Source: Sphingomonas sp. (GTDB lineage: Bacteria > Pseudomonadota > Alphaproteobacteria > Sphingomonadales > Sphingomonadaceae). Taken from it: DNA of 38,865 nt. The translations under genes and the position numbers were made by a program. The stretch lies in contig JAFKLY010000009.1 in the NCBI GenBank assembly GCA_017304655.1, forward strand, positions 181,136 to 220,000, read 5' to 3'. The notes beneath the pieces are model-generated. The model ran no database searches. It had not been told where the DNA came from and saw only the letters and a list, made by a program, of their open reading frames with translations. How positions within the stretch are numbered: position 1 is the stretch's first letter; each line of letters begins with the position of its first letter. Positions 24,211 through 33,418 of the stretch are shown in pieces.

Positions 24211-25689
24211 TCAATAAGCGGCCGCGACTGCGAGCAGCGCGGTGTCCATCGTTGCGAGAACCTCATCCGTCTGCGAATCCGGCGTGTCGTTGGCGATGAT
24301 CGAGAAAATGAGCGTGCGTCCGCTCGTCGCCATCAGATAGCCGGAAAGCGCATTGGTCGCGTTGAGCGAACCGGTCTTGGCGAAGATCCTGCCTTGCAGC
24401 GCTGTGCCCGCGAACCGCCGGCGCAGCGTACCATCCTGCCCGCCGATCGGCAGCGACTCCCGCCAGGCGGCACCCCATGGTTGCCGCGCGATCCAGCCGA
24501 GCAGCGTCACGGCGGCACGCGGGGTGATGCGGTTGTACGTCGACATGCCGGAACCATCACTCAGGTCAACGCCCGCGCTCGGCACGCCGGCCTGCGCCAT
24601 CACCCCTTGCAGAATGGCCTGCCCGTCGGCGATCGAACCGCTGCCACCCAGCCGTCCAAGCCCGCGCAGCAACAGCTCGGCATGAAGGTTCTGGCTGCGC
24701 TTGTTGATGATGGCGATGTCCTCCGCGAGCGGCTGAGGCAGCAACTCCGCCACAAGCCCATCCTCCGGCGGCAAGGCTGGCAGCGAAGCACTGCGCTTCG
24801 CCGGATCGTCCTGCGGCAGCAACGGGCGATGACGCACGGCGACATCCCCCTTCACACGCACGCCGCGCGCCTGCAACAGCGCGCGCAGTCGCCAGGCGGC
24901 ATAATGCGCGGGGTCGTCGATGCCGAAACGCAGCGTGTGTGCAGGCGCGTCGGCGCCGATCGTGCCCATGACGCGCACCGTGAAGCTGCCGGGATCGCGC
25001 CAGTGATCGAGATGCACCTCACTGCCCGCCACGGTCTGTGCGCGATTGTCGATCGTGTAATAGCCCGCTCCCTCGATCGACGGTGCTTCTCCGGGCGCCG
25101 CCGGTTTCACGCTGGCGGCCAGTTCGTTGTCATCCAGCGTGAGCGCGGAAATGCCCGTACCGGACCGCGTCGGGATGTTGTTCCAGCTCATGCCCGGACT
25201 CCAGCGCTCGTTCGGAAACCAGCCATCATCGCCAATCACGTCGCGCACCTTGCGCGTTTTGGCGGCAATGGCGTCGGCAAGCACGGACAGGCAGTTGGTG
25301 ACGCAATCCGCCGCGCTGGAGAGGCGCGCGTCGCCCCGGCCGACCAGAACCACGTTGCTGCGGCCTCGCCGGCCCGCCTCCAGCCGCACGCCAGTGCCCC
25401 GCGCTGCCGCGTCCAACTCCGTCAGACGCGCATAGGCTGCGGCCGTCGTGAACATCTTGGTGTTGGACCCGGGCATGAAGCGCTGATCAGGCGCGATGGC
25501 CAGCAGAGGCGCCCCATCCATGTCCGCCACCAGGAAACCGAACCGGTTGCCCGCCGGCGCGCGAGCGAGGATTTTCTCGATCCGGTCGAGCAGCGTTTCA
25601 CCCGGCGAAGCGGCGGGCTGGGGCGCTTGCGCATGAGCGGAAGCAAGCGGCAGGGCAATGGCGACCAGCGCCGAAAGGAATATTCGCAC
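24211..25689 (-). CDS. dacB: D-alanyl-D-alanine carboxypeptidase/endopeptidase (PBP4, peptidase S13)
   Basis: A 492-aa penicillin-binding protein with a signal peptide (about 1-20, FLSALVAIALPLASAHAQ). Its S13 motifs are SNTK (PGSNTKMFT) with the nucleophilic Ser, SQN in INKRSQNLHAELL, and KTG in FAKTGSLNATNA. The family removes terminal D-Ala and cuts cross-links in the periplasm. Between motifs 1 and 2 lies the large insertion usual for PBP4. I chose GTG 25689 (VRIFLSALVAI) because no ATG exists in frame before the signal peptide; the open frame upstream is antisense to the PBP1A gene. It converges with the amidase and diverges from PBP1A, so three wall enzymes cluster. Confidence 0.92.
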   Translation of the reverse strand: MRIFLSALVAIALPLASAHAQAPQPAASPGETLLDRIEKILARAPAGNRFGFLVADMDGAPLLAIAPDQRFMPGSNTKMFTTAAAYARLTELDAAARGTGVRLEAGRRGRSNVVLVGRGDARLSSAADCVTNCLSVLADAIAAKTRKVRDVIGDDGWFPNERWSPGMSWNNIPTRSGTGISALTLDDNELAASVKPAAPGEAPSIEGAGYYTIDNRAQTVAGSEVHLDHWRDPGSFTVRVMGTIGADAPAHTLRFGIDDPAHYAAWRLRALLQARGVRVKGDVAVRHRPLLPQDDPAKRSASLPALPPEDGLVAELLPQPLAEDIAIINKRSQNLHAELLLRGLGRLGGSGSIADGQAILQGVMAQAGVPSAGVDLSDGSGMSTYNRITPRAAVTLLGWIARQPWGAAWRESLPIGGQDGTLRRRFAGTALQGRIFAKTGSLNATNALSGYLMATSGRTLIFSIIANDTPDSQTDEVLATMDTALLAVAAAY

Positions 25690-25767
25690 AACCTTATCCG
25701 TAACAGCATTGCCCGCTCGCCGCAAAAGCGGTTCCCACGGCCGGGGTAAATGGTCTAGGTGGCGCGC

Positions 25768-28281
25768 ATGGACGAGGCGACGAGTGACGCGACCAGCATC
25801 CGGCTCCGGCGCGGCGATGGCGGACCGGGACTGCTCCAGCGGATGCGGGGCCTCCTGACGCGCCGCCGCTGGCGGTGGCTTGCCTATGGCTTTGGCGCCT
25901 TCCTTGCCGGGCTGTTCCTCTTCTGGCTGATCTTCGCCCGCGACCTGCCGGATGCGCGGACGCTGCTCGATTATCAGCCGCCGTTGCCGACGGTGGTGCG
26001 CGACGTGGACGGCAAGCCGATCTACAGTTTCGCGCGCGAGCGGCGCGTGCAGCTGCAATATAGCGATTTCCCGCCGGTCCTGATCAACGCTTATCTCTCC
26101 GCCGAGGACAAGACCTTCTTCAGCCATCATGGCGTCGACATCCCCGGCTTTTTCGGCGCCATCTTCGATTATGTCTCGAAAATCGGCAGCGGCGCGCGCG
26201 CCAAGGGCGGCTCGACGATCACGCAGCAGGTTGCCAAGAACCTGCTGATCGGCGACGAGTATTCGCCCACGCGCAAGATCAAGGAGATGATCCTCGCCTG
26301 GCGCATGGAAACTGTGCTGACCAAGCAGCAGATCCTCGAGCTTTACCTCAACCAGATCTTCCTCGGCCGGAACGCTTATGGCGTGCAGGCAGCGGCGCGC
26401 GCCTATTTTGACAAGGACGTCGCCGACCTCAAGCTGCACGAGGCAGCGTATCTCGCCATCCTGCCCAAGGGACCGGCCAATTATCGACCGGAAGTGCACA
26501 TGGCGCGCGCGCTTGAACGGCGAAACTGGGCGCTCGGCGAAATGCTCGAAAACGGCTTCATCACGCGCCAGCAATATGAGGCGGCCCGCGCCCTGCCGCT
26601 CGGCACGGTAGCCCAGCGCGGCACCGGCTACAGCAATATCGGCGGCTATTACATCGAGGAAATCCGCCGCCGGCTGATCGCCCAGTTTGGCGAAACGGAC
26701 GACAAGGGACCGAACAGCGTTTATGCGGGCGGCCTGTGGGTTCGCTCGCCCATTTCGCCCTTCATGCAGGAACAGACGACGCGCGCCCTGCGCGAGGGAC
26801 TGCTGCGCTACGACGCGGGCAAGGGCTGGTCTGGCCCGCTCGGCAAGGTGGATGTGAGCCGCTGGCAGAGCGATCTCGCCGTCTCCAACATCGGCACCGA
26901 TTATGCCGACTGGACGGTCGCCGCCGTGCTCGACAAGTCGGCGACGAGCGCCTCGCTCGGCCTGCCCGGCGGCAGCACCGGCACGCTGCCGCGCAACATG
27001 GCGATGCTGATCGACCGGCGCACCGGTGGTGTGACCTTCGATTCACTCAAGCCCGGCGACATCATCGCGGTGAAGCAGGAGGGCGATACCTACGCCCTGC
27101 GAAACGTCCCCGGCGTCTCGGGCGGCATGATGATCGAGGACGTCCACACCGGCCGGGTCTATGCGATGCAGGGCGGCTTCGATGCGCGCCTCTCCTCCTA
27201 TAATCGCGTCACGCAGGCCCAGCGCCAGCCGGGCTCCACGATCAAGCCCTTTGTCTATGCCGCCGCACTCGACAACGGCATGACACCGGCATCCATCATC
27301 GTCGATGGTCCCTTCTGCGTCTGGCAGGGCGCCAATCTTGGCCAGAAGTGCTTCCGCAACTTCTCCGGCGGCGGCGGCGGCGCGCAGACAATGCGCTGGG
27401 GCGTGGAGCAATCCCGCAACCTCATGACCGTGCGCGCGGCGGCGCAGACCGGCATGCCGCGCGTGGTCAAGACGATCGCGTCCATGGGCATCGGCAATTA
27501 CCAGCCCTATCTGGCCTTCGCGCTCGGCGCGGGTGAGACGACGGTGGAGCGCATGGTCAACGCCTATGCCATGCTCGCCAACCACGGCCGGCAATTGACG
27601 CCCAAGGTCATCGACTATGTGCAGGACCGCAACGGCAAGGTCATCTGGCCCGCCAGGTGGCAGGCCTGCCAGGGCTGCAATGGCGACGATTGGGATGGAA
27701 AACCGATGCCCCGCTTCGCCCAGGCCGGGCGGCAGGCGATGAACCCGATGACTGCCTATCAGGTCGTCCACATCACCGAGGGCGTCATCCAGCGCGGCAC
27801 GGCGACGCGCCTGCGCGACATGGAGCGGCCGCTGTTCGGCAAGACCGGCACCACGAATGGCCCGACCAACGTCTGGTTCGTCGGCGGCTCGCCGGACATC
27901 GTGGCGGGCGTCTATCTCGGCTACGACCAGCCACGCAATCTGGGCGGCTATGCGCAGGGCGGCACGCTTGCCGTGCCGATCTGGCGCTCGGCCATGGAGC
28001 CTATCCTCAAGGACATGCCCAAGACGCCGTTCGTGGCGCCGGCGGGCGTGCGGATGGTCCGCATCGACCGGCGCACCGGCAAGCGTGTCTATGGCGGCTG
28101 GCCATCCAGCGACCCCAAGACCGCGATCATCTTCGAGGCGTTCAAGCCGGAGACCGAGCCACGCATCTCCATGCGCCGCGACGAGCTGGTCGAGCGCGCG
28201 AAGCAGGAGGTCAGCAGCGCCGGCAGCACCCGACGCGAAACGCCGCGCGACTTCGCTGGCGAGCAGGGCGGGATCTACTAA
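25768..28281 (+). CDS. mrcA: Penicillin-binding protein 1A (bifunctional PBP)
   Basis: An 837-aa class A PBP. It has an N-terminal cytoplasmic tail, a transmembrane helix at about 34-55 (WLAYGFGAFLAGLFLFWLIF), a GT51 domain (about 70-245: SAEDKTFFSHHGVD with catalytic Glu, AKGGSTITQQVAKNLL, LELYLNQIFLGRNAYG), and an OB-like region. The transpeptidase domain carries STIK (PGSTIKPFVYA), SRN (QSRNLMTV) and KTG (FGKTGTTNGPTN). It polymerises and cross-links peptidoglycan. GTG 25759 is possible, but ATG 25768 with AGGTGG upstream is preferred. The end has a charged tail. The order PBP1A then prfB on the same strand, with an inserted convergent GGDEF gene, is noted. Confidence 0.95.
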   Translation: MDEATSDATSIRLRRGDGGPGLLQRMRGLLTRRRWRWLAYGFGAFLAGLFLFWLIFARDLPDARTLLDYQPPLPTVVRDVDGKPIYSFARERRVQLQYSDFPPVLINAYLSAEDKTFFSHHGVDIPGFFGAIFDYVSKIGSGARAKGGSTITQQVAKNLLIGDEYSPTRKIKEMILAWRMETVLTKQQILELYLNQIFLGRNAYGVQAAARAYFDKDVADLKLHEAAYLAILPKGPANYRPEVHMARALERRNWALGEMLENGFITRQQYEAARALPLGTVAQRGTGYSNIGGYYIEEIRRRLIAQFGETDDKGPNSVYAGGLWVRSPISPFMQEQTTRALREGLLRYDAGKGWSGPLGKVDVSRWQSDLAVSNIGTDYADWTVAAVLDKSATSASLGLPGGSTGTLPRNMAMLIDRRTGGVTFDSLKPGDIIAVKQEGDTYALRNVPGVSGGMMIEDVHTGRVYAMQGGFDARLSSYNRVTQAQRQPGSTIKPFVYAAALDNGMTPASIIVDGPFCVWQGANLGQKCFRNFSGGGGGAQTMRWGVEQSRNLMTVRAAAQTGMPRVVKTIASMGIGNYQPYLAFALGAGETTVERMVNAYAMLANHGRQLTPKVIDYVQDRNGKVIWPARWQACQGCNGDDWDGKPMPRFAQAGRQAMNPMTAYQVVHITEGVIQRGTATRLRDMERPLFGKTGTTNGPTNVWFVGGSPDIVAGVYLGYDQPRNLGGYAQGGTLAVPIWRSAMEPILKDMPKTPFVAPAGVRMVRIDRRTGKRVYGGWPSSDPKTAIIFEAFKPETEPRISMRRDELVERAKQEVSSAGSTRRETPRDFAGEQGGIY

Positions 28282-28626
28282 GGCGGATCGACGGACGACC
28301 GGGGACACGCGGAGCGCGCATCCAACACCGGTCGCGCCTCGAAAGTTCACAAAGTTCACGGCACGCCCCCGTGAACTTTCGCCTTTCCGAAACAGGCCCG
28401 CTCAAGGCGCAAAATCGCCACCCGCGCAGCGCGCTTTTCGCCGCCGGGATGTTCCAAAAAACCATCAGATCAAAGAGCCTCGACGCGCCCCTGTCGCCAT
28501 TTTTATCGACGGCAAGGTGCGAACATGCGGTGAGGCTGGCATGAATCGGATGGTGTAGGACAGAAAAAAACGCTCGCGGCGACAGCGGCGCCATCGATGC
28601 CCGCAGCGCCGGGGACTTACCCCGCG
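28282..28626. other. 345-bp gap after PBP1A with a GAAAGTTCAC inverted repeat
   Basis: The gap between two convergent genes contains GAAAGTTCAC (28341-28350), a direct second copy AAAGTTCACG (28351-28360), and their inverse CGTGAACTTT (28370-28379, extended to 28380). Either copy can pair with the inverse, giving alternative 10-bp stems. No T-tract follows. The rest shows no ORF with a ribosome-binding site. The repeat could be a dispersed intergenic element or the end of the PBP1A mRNA. Confidence 0.5.
28341..28380. repeat. Direct plus inverted repeat GAAAGTTCAC
   Basis: Two tandem copies of AAAGTTCAC and one inverted copy allow two mutually exclusive hairpins, with loops of 9 nt or 20 nt. 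It stands about 60 bp after the PBP1A stop. It is AT-richer than its neighbours. Confidence 0.7.
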
Positions 28627-29616
28627 TCAGGCCGCGACTTTGTACACCGTCCGGTTGCGGCCGCTATTCTTGGCCTCGTAAAGCAAGTGGTCCGCCTCAC
28701 GCAGCGCCTCTTGCGGATCAGCAAAGCAGGTCGCGATGCCGGCCGAAAAGGTGACCTGACCGATCACTTCATCCGTATCGCGCACGCGCATCGTCCGCGC
28801 GCAGACCGCCGTGCGGGCCTTCTCGAGCAGTTCGAACGCCGTCTCACTATCCGTATCCGGCAACACGACGACAAACTCCTCGCCACCGAAGCGGCCGACG
28901 ATGTGCGGCTCCATGGTCTCGGCCAGCGTTTCGGCGACCGCCTTGAGCACGCGATCTCCAACAGCATGGCCGAAGCGGTCGTTGATCGACTTGAAATGAT
29001 CGATATCGCAAAAGGCGACGGCCAGCGGGCGGCCCTGATCGACCAGCGACTGCAGCTTGCGATCGATCGCGCGGCGATTGGGCAGGTTTGTCAGTGCGTC
29101 GCGCGTCGCATCGTCCCGCGCGGCATCCAGATCCTGCCGCAGACGCTCGGTCTCGCGACGCGTCTCTGCCAGCTTCTGCTCGATCTGGCTTGTCCGCTCG
29201 ATCATCGCCGCGATGAGGCCGGAAAGATCGCTTGCGCTCGTCGCCCGCTCGGCGCTTTGCACCAGATCGCGGCCAAATTCGCCGGCATTATGCAGTGCCG
29301 TCGCCGTCAAATCCGAAAAGGACAGCATCTGGCTGCGCAGCGCTGCCTGATGCTCTTCGACATTGCTCGATGTCGATGCGGCGGCGCCATGCCCGGTTTC
29401 CCCCGGCGCCATTTCCATCATCTCGTCGACGTCTTTCTGTGCCAGGCGCACGCCACCGTCTGTGATCGCATCCACAGTCTTGCGCAGCCAGCCATTTGCC
29501 CCGGTCAAATAAAGATAGGCAAATGTGTAGTTCGTCGGCGTCGCATCAAGCATGTTGGCGTCCAGAAAGCGAATCGCTTCCTGCGCCGTCCTGCGGTTTA
29601 TGTTCTTTCTATCCAC
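28627..29616 (-). CDS. GGDEF-domain diguanylate cyclase
   Basis: A 329-aa cytoplasmic protein. The N-terminal half (about 1-150) is helical with no recognised sensor domain ([20 protein letters not shown]). A coiled-coil of about 35 residues ([19 protein letters not shown]) leads into the GGDEF domain: [16 protein letters not shown], the metal-binding [15 protein letters not shown], and the active-site loop RFGGEEF. It should make cyclic di-GMP from two GTP; there is no RxxD inhibitory site in the usual position. GTG 29616 has GGGGGGTGA just upstream and is preferred to the in-frame GTG 29631, which has none. There are no transmembrane helices, so the signal is likely cytoplasmic. Confidence 0.9.
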   Translation of the reverse strand: MDRKNINRRTAQEAIRFLDANMLDATPTNYTFAYLYLTGANGWLRKTVDAITDGGVRLAQKDVDEMMEMAPGETGHGAAASTSSNVEEHQAALRSQMLSFSDLTATALHNAGEFGRDLVQSAERATSASDLSGLIAAMIERTSQIEQKLAETRRETERLRQDLDAARDDATRDALTNLPNRRAIDRKLQSLVDQGRPLAVAFCDIDHFKSINDRFGHAVGDRVLKAVAETLAETMEPHIVGRFGGEEFVVVLPDTDSETAFELLEKARTAVCARTMRVRDTDEVIGQVTFSAGIATCFADPQEALREADHLLYEAKNSGRNRTVYKVAA

Positions 29617-30000
29617 CGTATCACCCCCCACGAGGTCTGCGATTTCGCGTTCGATAGGCCCGATCGGGTGAAAGGCAAGTTAAGGCGGGCCGTGCCCGTT
29701 TCTCTTCGAGGTACGGAAAATGGCCGAAAATGGATGAAAAGCGGGCTTATTTTGAGCAAAAATCGTGTGCATTACACACGGATAGCGCTTTTCCGGCGCC
29801 AGCGTTCTGGCTGGCGTATCGCGCCCGGACAAGGGCGACCGATCCGCGAACCAGCCAATGAACCGCGCCTCAGGCAGTGACAGCCGGTCAGCCGAGCCTC
29901 CCGCGTGGTCCGCATCCCCTTGACCTTGCCGGCTGGCCGTCGCATCGGGCAGCGCTTGGCCTTATAGCGGCCCACAAGATTGATAGACGGAGATGCTTCC
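29617..30000. other. 384-bp divergent region between the GGDEF gene and prfB
   Basis: No gene is supported. It holds CGTGTG-CATTA-CACACG (29764-29780), an interrupted palindrome about 150 bp upstream of the GGDEF start, and a 7-bp hairpin CGCCAGC/GCTGGCG (29797-29803 with 29810-29816). The AT-richer part at about 29700-29790 is the likeliest promoter area. TATAGC (29963-29968) could be a -10 for prfB, but a -35 is not evident. Confidence 0.45.
29764..29780. promoter_or_regulatory. Palindrome CGTGTG-N5-CACACG, possible operator
   Basis: Six-base arms with a 5-nt centre give a 17-bp symmetric site in the divergent region. It is not a standard CRP/FixK box, and its size fits a dimeric repressor site. 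No binding protein can be assigned. Confidence 0.35.
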
Positions 30001-31128
30001 ATGCGCGCCGAAGCCGAGGCCCATGTCGACCATATCAAGGCCGCGCTCGACCTTTTGCGCCGCTTCCTGGACTGGGACCGCGCCCTGCGCCGGCTCGACG
30101 AGCTGAATGCGCGCGTCGAGGACCCGACGCTGTGGGACAACCAGAAGCAGGCACAGGAAGTGATGCGCGAGCGCACGCGGCTGGACGCCGCCATTTCCGC
30201 CACGCGCGCGATCGATCAGGAAATGACCGACACGGTCGAGCTGATCGAGATGGCCGAGGCGGAAGGCGACGAGGACATGGTGAACGAGGGGCTGGCCAGC
30301 CTCGCCGCGCTTGCCGAACGGGCGGACAAGGACAAGGTGACCGCGCTCCTCTCCGGTGAAGCGGACGGCAACGACACCTATCTCGAAATCCACGCCGGCG
30401 CCGGCGGCACGGAGAGCCAGGACTGGGCCGAGATGCTGCTGCGCATGTATCAGCGCTGGGCGGAGAAGCGCGGCTACAAGGTCGAGATGATCGAATATCA
30501 GGCGGGCGAACAGGCCGGCATCAAGTCCGCGACGCTGCTGATCAAGGGCGAGAACGCCTATGGCTACGCCAAGACCGAGAGCGGCGTGCACCGGCTGGTG
30601 CGGATCAGCCCCTATGACAGCTCTGCCCGGCGCCACACCTCGTTCAGCTCGGTCTGGGTCTATCCGGTGATCGACGACAATATCGAGATCGAGATCAAGG
30701 AAAGCGACCTGAAGATCGACACCTATCGCGCCTCGGGCGCCGGTGGGCAGCACGTGAACACGACCGACTCCGCCGTCCGCATCACCCACGTGCCCTCGGG
30801 CATCATCGTGGCGAGCCAGAACGACCGCTCCCAGCACAAGAACCGCGCGACGGCGATGGGCATGCTGAAAGCGCGCCTGTACGAGGCGGAACTGCGCAAG
30901 CGCGAGGAAGAAGCCTCGACCGATTATCAGGCCAAGACCGAAATCGGCTGGGGCCATCAGATCCGCTCCTATGTTTTGCAGCCCTATCAGCTGGTGAAGG
31001 ACCTGCGCACCGGCGTGACCTCCACCGCGCCAGACGACGTGCTGGATGGTGCGCTCGATCCCTTCATGGCCGCCGCGCTCAGCCAGAAGGTGACGGGCGA
31101 GAAGGTGGACGTGGAGGACGTCGACTGA
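30001..31128 (+). CDS. prfB: Peptide chain release factor 2
   Basis: A 375-aa class I release factor. It has an N-terminal helical domain, a domain 2 with [15 protein letters not shown] in place of the usual SPFDSNARRHTSF (the tripeptide region recognising UGA/UAA), and the catalytic GGQ loop in [18 protein letters not shown]-terminal helical part with [15 protein letters not shown] follows. It hydrolyses peptidyl-tRNA at UAA and UGA. The reading frame is continuous through [11 protein letters not shown], where many bacteria have a UGA-programmed frameshift, so that autoregulation is absent. ATG 30001 with ACGGAG upstream is preferred to the in-frame TTG 29980. It overlaps the next gene by one base. 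Confidence 0.95.
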   Translation: MRAEAEAHVDHIKAALDLLRRFLDWDRALRRLDELNARVEDPTLWDNQKQAQEVMRERTRLDAAISATRAIDQEMTDTVELIEMAEAEGDEDMVNEGLASLAALAERADKDKVTALLSGEADGNDTYLEIHAGAGGTESQDWAEMLLRMYQRWAEKRGYKVEMIEYQAGEQAGIKSATLLIKGENAYGYAKTESGVHRLVRISPYDSSARRHTSFSSVWVYPVIDDNIEIEIKESDLKIDTYRASGAGGQHVNTTDSAVRITHVPSGIIVASQNDRSQHKNRATAMGMLKARLYEAELRKREEEASTDYQAKTEIGWGHQIRSYVLQPYQLVKDLRTGVTSTAPDDVLDGALDPFMAAALSQKVTGEKVDVEDVD

Positions 31129-31877
31129 TGATGGCCCGGCGGCTGGCCTGGTGCGGTGCGGCACTGCTGGCTGCGCTGGCTGGTCTGGCCGGCTGCAACG
31201 GCCTCTCCCGCTCGCCCAGTGACCGGCCCGAGAGCGCACGCGACTTTCCCCGCGCCGATCGGCCTGTCGCACCGATCATCTCCACCCGCTGGTCGACCGA
31301 GCAAGAGCGCGACCGGGTGAACGAGGCGGAGGACATCATGAACCGCGCCGGCATCGGCCCCGGCATGACCGTGGCGGACATCGGCGCGGGCGAAGGCTAT
31401 TACACCGTGCGCGCGGCCCGGCGCGTCGGCCCTACCGGGCGCGTGCTGGGGCAGGACATCATCGCCGAAGTGATCGACCAGCTCGGCCAGCGTGTGACGC
31501 GCGAAAACTGGGACAATGTGAGCGTGAAGCTCGGTACGCCCGACGATCCGCGCCTGCCCGCCGCCAGCTTCGACCGCGTGCTCATGGTCCATATGTACCA
31601 TGAAATCACGGAGCCCTACGCCTTCCTCTGGCGGCTCTACCCCGCGCTCAAACCGGATGGCGAGGTGATCGTGGTCGACATGGATCGCCAGACCGAGCAG
31701 CACGGCACCCCGCCGGCGCTGCTGCGCTGCGAGTTCGCGGCGGTGGGGTTCCAGTTTGTCGGGCTGGAGGCCCGCACCGCTGCCGCCGGCTATCTCGCGC
31801 GGTTCAAGCCGGGGCCGCGCCGCGTCGCCCCCGGCGAGATCACCCCCTGCCGTCTTGCACGCAAGCCGGCGCGCTAA
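31128..31877 (+). CDS. Class I SAM-dependent methyltransferase with lipoprotein signal
   Basis: A 249-aa protein. Residues 1-23 form a lipoprotein signal (basic MMARR, hydrophobic core, LAGC lipobox with Cys23). A Pro/Arg-rich linker leads to a class I methyltransferase fold: TVADIGAGEGYYTVRAAR (motif I, SAM binding), RVLGQDI (acidic end of strand 2), FDRVLMVHMYHEI (motif IV) and LKPDGEVIVVDMD (motif V/VI). It starts at the base overlapping the prfB stop (TGATG). The pairing of an export signal with a SAM-using fold is strange, since SAM is cytoplasmic. Related sequences are often labelled secreted methyltransferases of unknown target. It is not PrmC, the RF methyltransferase. Confidence 0.8.
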   Translation: MMARRLAWCGAALLAALAGLAGCNGLSRSPSDRPESARDFPRADRPVAPIISTRWSTEQERDRVNEAEDIMNRAGIGPGMTVADIGAGEGYYTVRAARRVGPTGRVLGQDIIAEVIDQLGQRVTRENWDNVSVKLGTPDDPRLPAASFDRVLMVHMYHEITEPYAFLWRLYPALKPDGEVIVVDMDRQTEQHGTPPALLRCEFAAVGFQFVGLEARTAAAGYLARFKPGPRRVAPGEITPCRLARKPAR

Positions 31878-31902
31878 GGGAAGCCCTGAGCGAGCCGGAC
31901 AC

Positions 31903-32532
31903 TCAGTTCGGCCGCGTCCGCAACAGCAGCAGGCCGAAGCCGATGAACAAGCTGCCGGTCACCCGGTTGAACCCACGCTTGAGGGCCGGACGCGTGAGCG
32001 CACGCGCCAGCGAGCGGCCGCCAAGCGCGTAGACCAGATACCAGCCGCACTCGATCACGCCGAAGGTCGCGACCAGAATCGCGAATTGCGGCGCCTGCGG
32101 CTCGGCGGGATTGATGAATTGCGGGAAGAAGGCGGCGGCGAACAGCAGCAACTTGGGATTGCTCACGCCGATGAGGAAGCCATCGCGAAAGACATGGGCA
32201 TGCGACAGCGGCAGGGACGCGGCACTCTCGCTGATGTCGATCGGCCCGGTGTCGGCGCGCCAGGCCTTCACACCCAGATAGACGAGATAGGCAACACCGG
32301 CATAGCGCAGCACATCAAACAGGCCGGGCACCGCGAGCAGCAGCGCCGTCAGCCCCAGCGCGGACGCGGTCAGCACGGTGATGATCGCAAGCAGGCACCC
32401 CATCATCGCGGCTACGGCGCGGCGCAGGCCCAGCTCCACGCTGCGCGAGAGAATGTGGAGCATGTTCGGCCCCGGCGTGCCGGAAAGCACGAAGACCGCC
32501 GCCACGAACAACCACCACATATGCCACGTCAT
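31903..32532 (-). CDS. LysE/RhtB-family amino-acid exporter
   Basis: A 209-aa inner-membrane protein with about six helices. Helix 1 ends in the family signature VLSGTPGPNMLHILSRS (variant of TPGPNx), helix 2 is VAAMMGCLLAIITVLTASAL, and a loop contains GFLIGVSNPKLLLFAAAFFPQF, the conserved G-xx-x-NPK segment. The family exports amino acids or homoserine lactones by proton exchange. The substrate is unknown. I chose ATG 32532 (MTWHMWWLF), preceded by GGAGACAAGAG, over the longer open frame. It has no operon partner. Confidence 0.88.
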   Translation of the reverse strand: MTWHMWWLFVAAVFVLSGTPGPNMLHILSRSVELGLRRAVAAMMGCLLAIITVLTASALGLTALLLAVPGLFDVLRYAGVAYLVYLGVKAWRADTGPIDISESAASLPLSHAHVFRDGFLIGVSNPKLLLFAAAFFPQFINPAEPQAPQFAILVATFGVIECGWYLVYALGGRSLARALTRPALKRGFNRVTGSLFIGFGLLLLRTRPN

Positions 32533-32720
32533 CTCTTGTCTCCCTGTCCGGTTTCGCCCTCTGCATGGTCCGGGCATCATCCCGGATCGCTCCCCTTTGC
32601 CAAGCGCCCGTTCCGCAACGGACCGCGCTGCCGATATTGCACCGGCAAGGGCAAAGCGCGGGATCGTCGGCGCGCGCCCGCTTCAGTAGGGTAGCGCATC
32701 CGCGCGCGGCGGGCCAGCCT

Positions 32721-33401
32721 TCACCCGACGCGGCGCCCGGTCCAGACCACCCGGCCGACAATCGCCACCAGATCGGGATCGACATCCTCCCAGGCGGGAT
32801 AGAGCGGATTATCGCTCCGCACCGAAAAGCGCCCGCGCCGGGGCGCCAGCGCCACGCGCTTGACCATCAGCACGTCGTCGAGGCGCAGCACGTAGATGCC
32901 GTCGCGCAGCCGCTCCGCACCATCGCCGCGATCGACCATGATATCGTCGCCGTCATTGAGCGTGGGCGCCATGGATTCCCCATCCACGCGAATGATCGAG
33001 AGCATGTCCGGCCGGCCGGCGAGCGTGCGCAGCCAGCGCGCATCGAAAGCGAGCACGCCGGCGGCCACTTCATCCTCCTGCAACGAGCCCGGCCCGGCGG
33101 ATGCGCCGAGCGCCAGACGCGGCACGCCGACCAGATCGCCCCCGAGCCGCGGCGCGCGCCCTCCGGCCAGGGCTTGCTGCCAGCTCGCTCCTTCCGGCGC
33201 CCCGAGCAAACGCTCGTCCACGCCGAAGAAGCGCGCCAGCAGCTTGCGATCCCCCTCGTCGAGCCTGCGCGGGCTGCCGCGTTTCACGAACTGCTGGATA
33301 TAGGCGGGGTTGCGGCCAATCAGCCGCGAGACCGAGCCATAGGTCTCGCCATGCTCGCGGATCAGCCGATCCAGATTCGTCCTCGCATCCGCAGGCTCCA
33401 T
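32721..33401 (-). CDS. CI/LexA-like S24-family repressor
   Basis: A 226-aa repressor. A helix-turn-helix region lies at about 20-42 (TYGSVSRLIGRNPAYIQQFV). A linker contains GASAGPG and VAAGVLAF, where an Ala-Gly scissile bond could lie. The C-terminal S24 serine-peptidase domain shows DGESMAPTLNDGD (catalytic Ser143) and LMVKRVAL (catalytic Lys181), as in LexA and lambda CI. Such repressors cleave themselves, often when RecA is activated. ATG 33401 with GGAG at 33405-33408 is favoured over two in-frame upstream starts. It lies divergent to a tiny helix-turn-helix protein, with three operator-like sites between (33419-33472). No phage structural genes are near. Confidence 0.88.
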   Translation of the reverse strand: MEPADARTNLDRLIREHGETYGSVSRLIGRNPAYIQQFVKRGSPRRLDEGDRKLLARFFGVDERLLGAPEGASWQQALAGGRAPRLGGDLVGVPRLALGASAGPGSLQEDEVAAGVLAFDARWLRTLAGRPDMLSIIRVDGESMAPTLNDGDDIMVDRGDGAERLRDGIYVLRLDDVLMVKRVALAPRRGRFSVRSDNPLYPAWEDVDPDLVAIVGRVVWTGRRVG

Positions 33402-33418
33402 AATGGACTCCATAGTGA

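Noticed and set aside
25690..26574. Extension of the dacB frame to 787 aa
   Set aside because: The extra part is antisense to PBP1A, and the signal peptide at 25689 marks the start.
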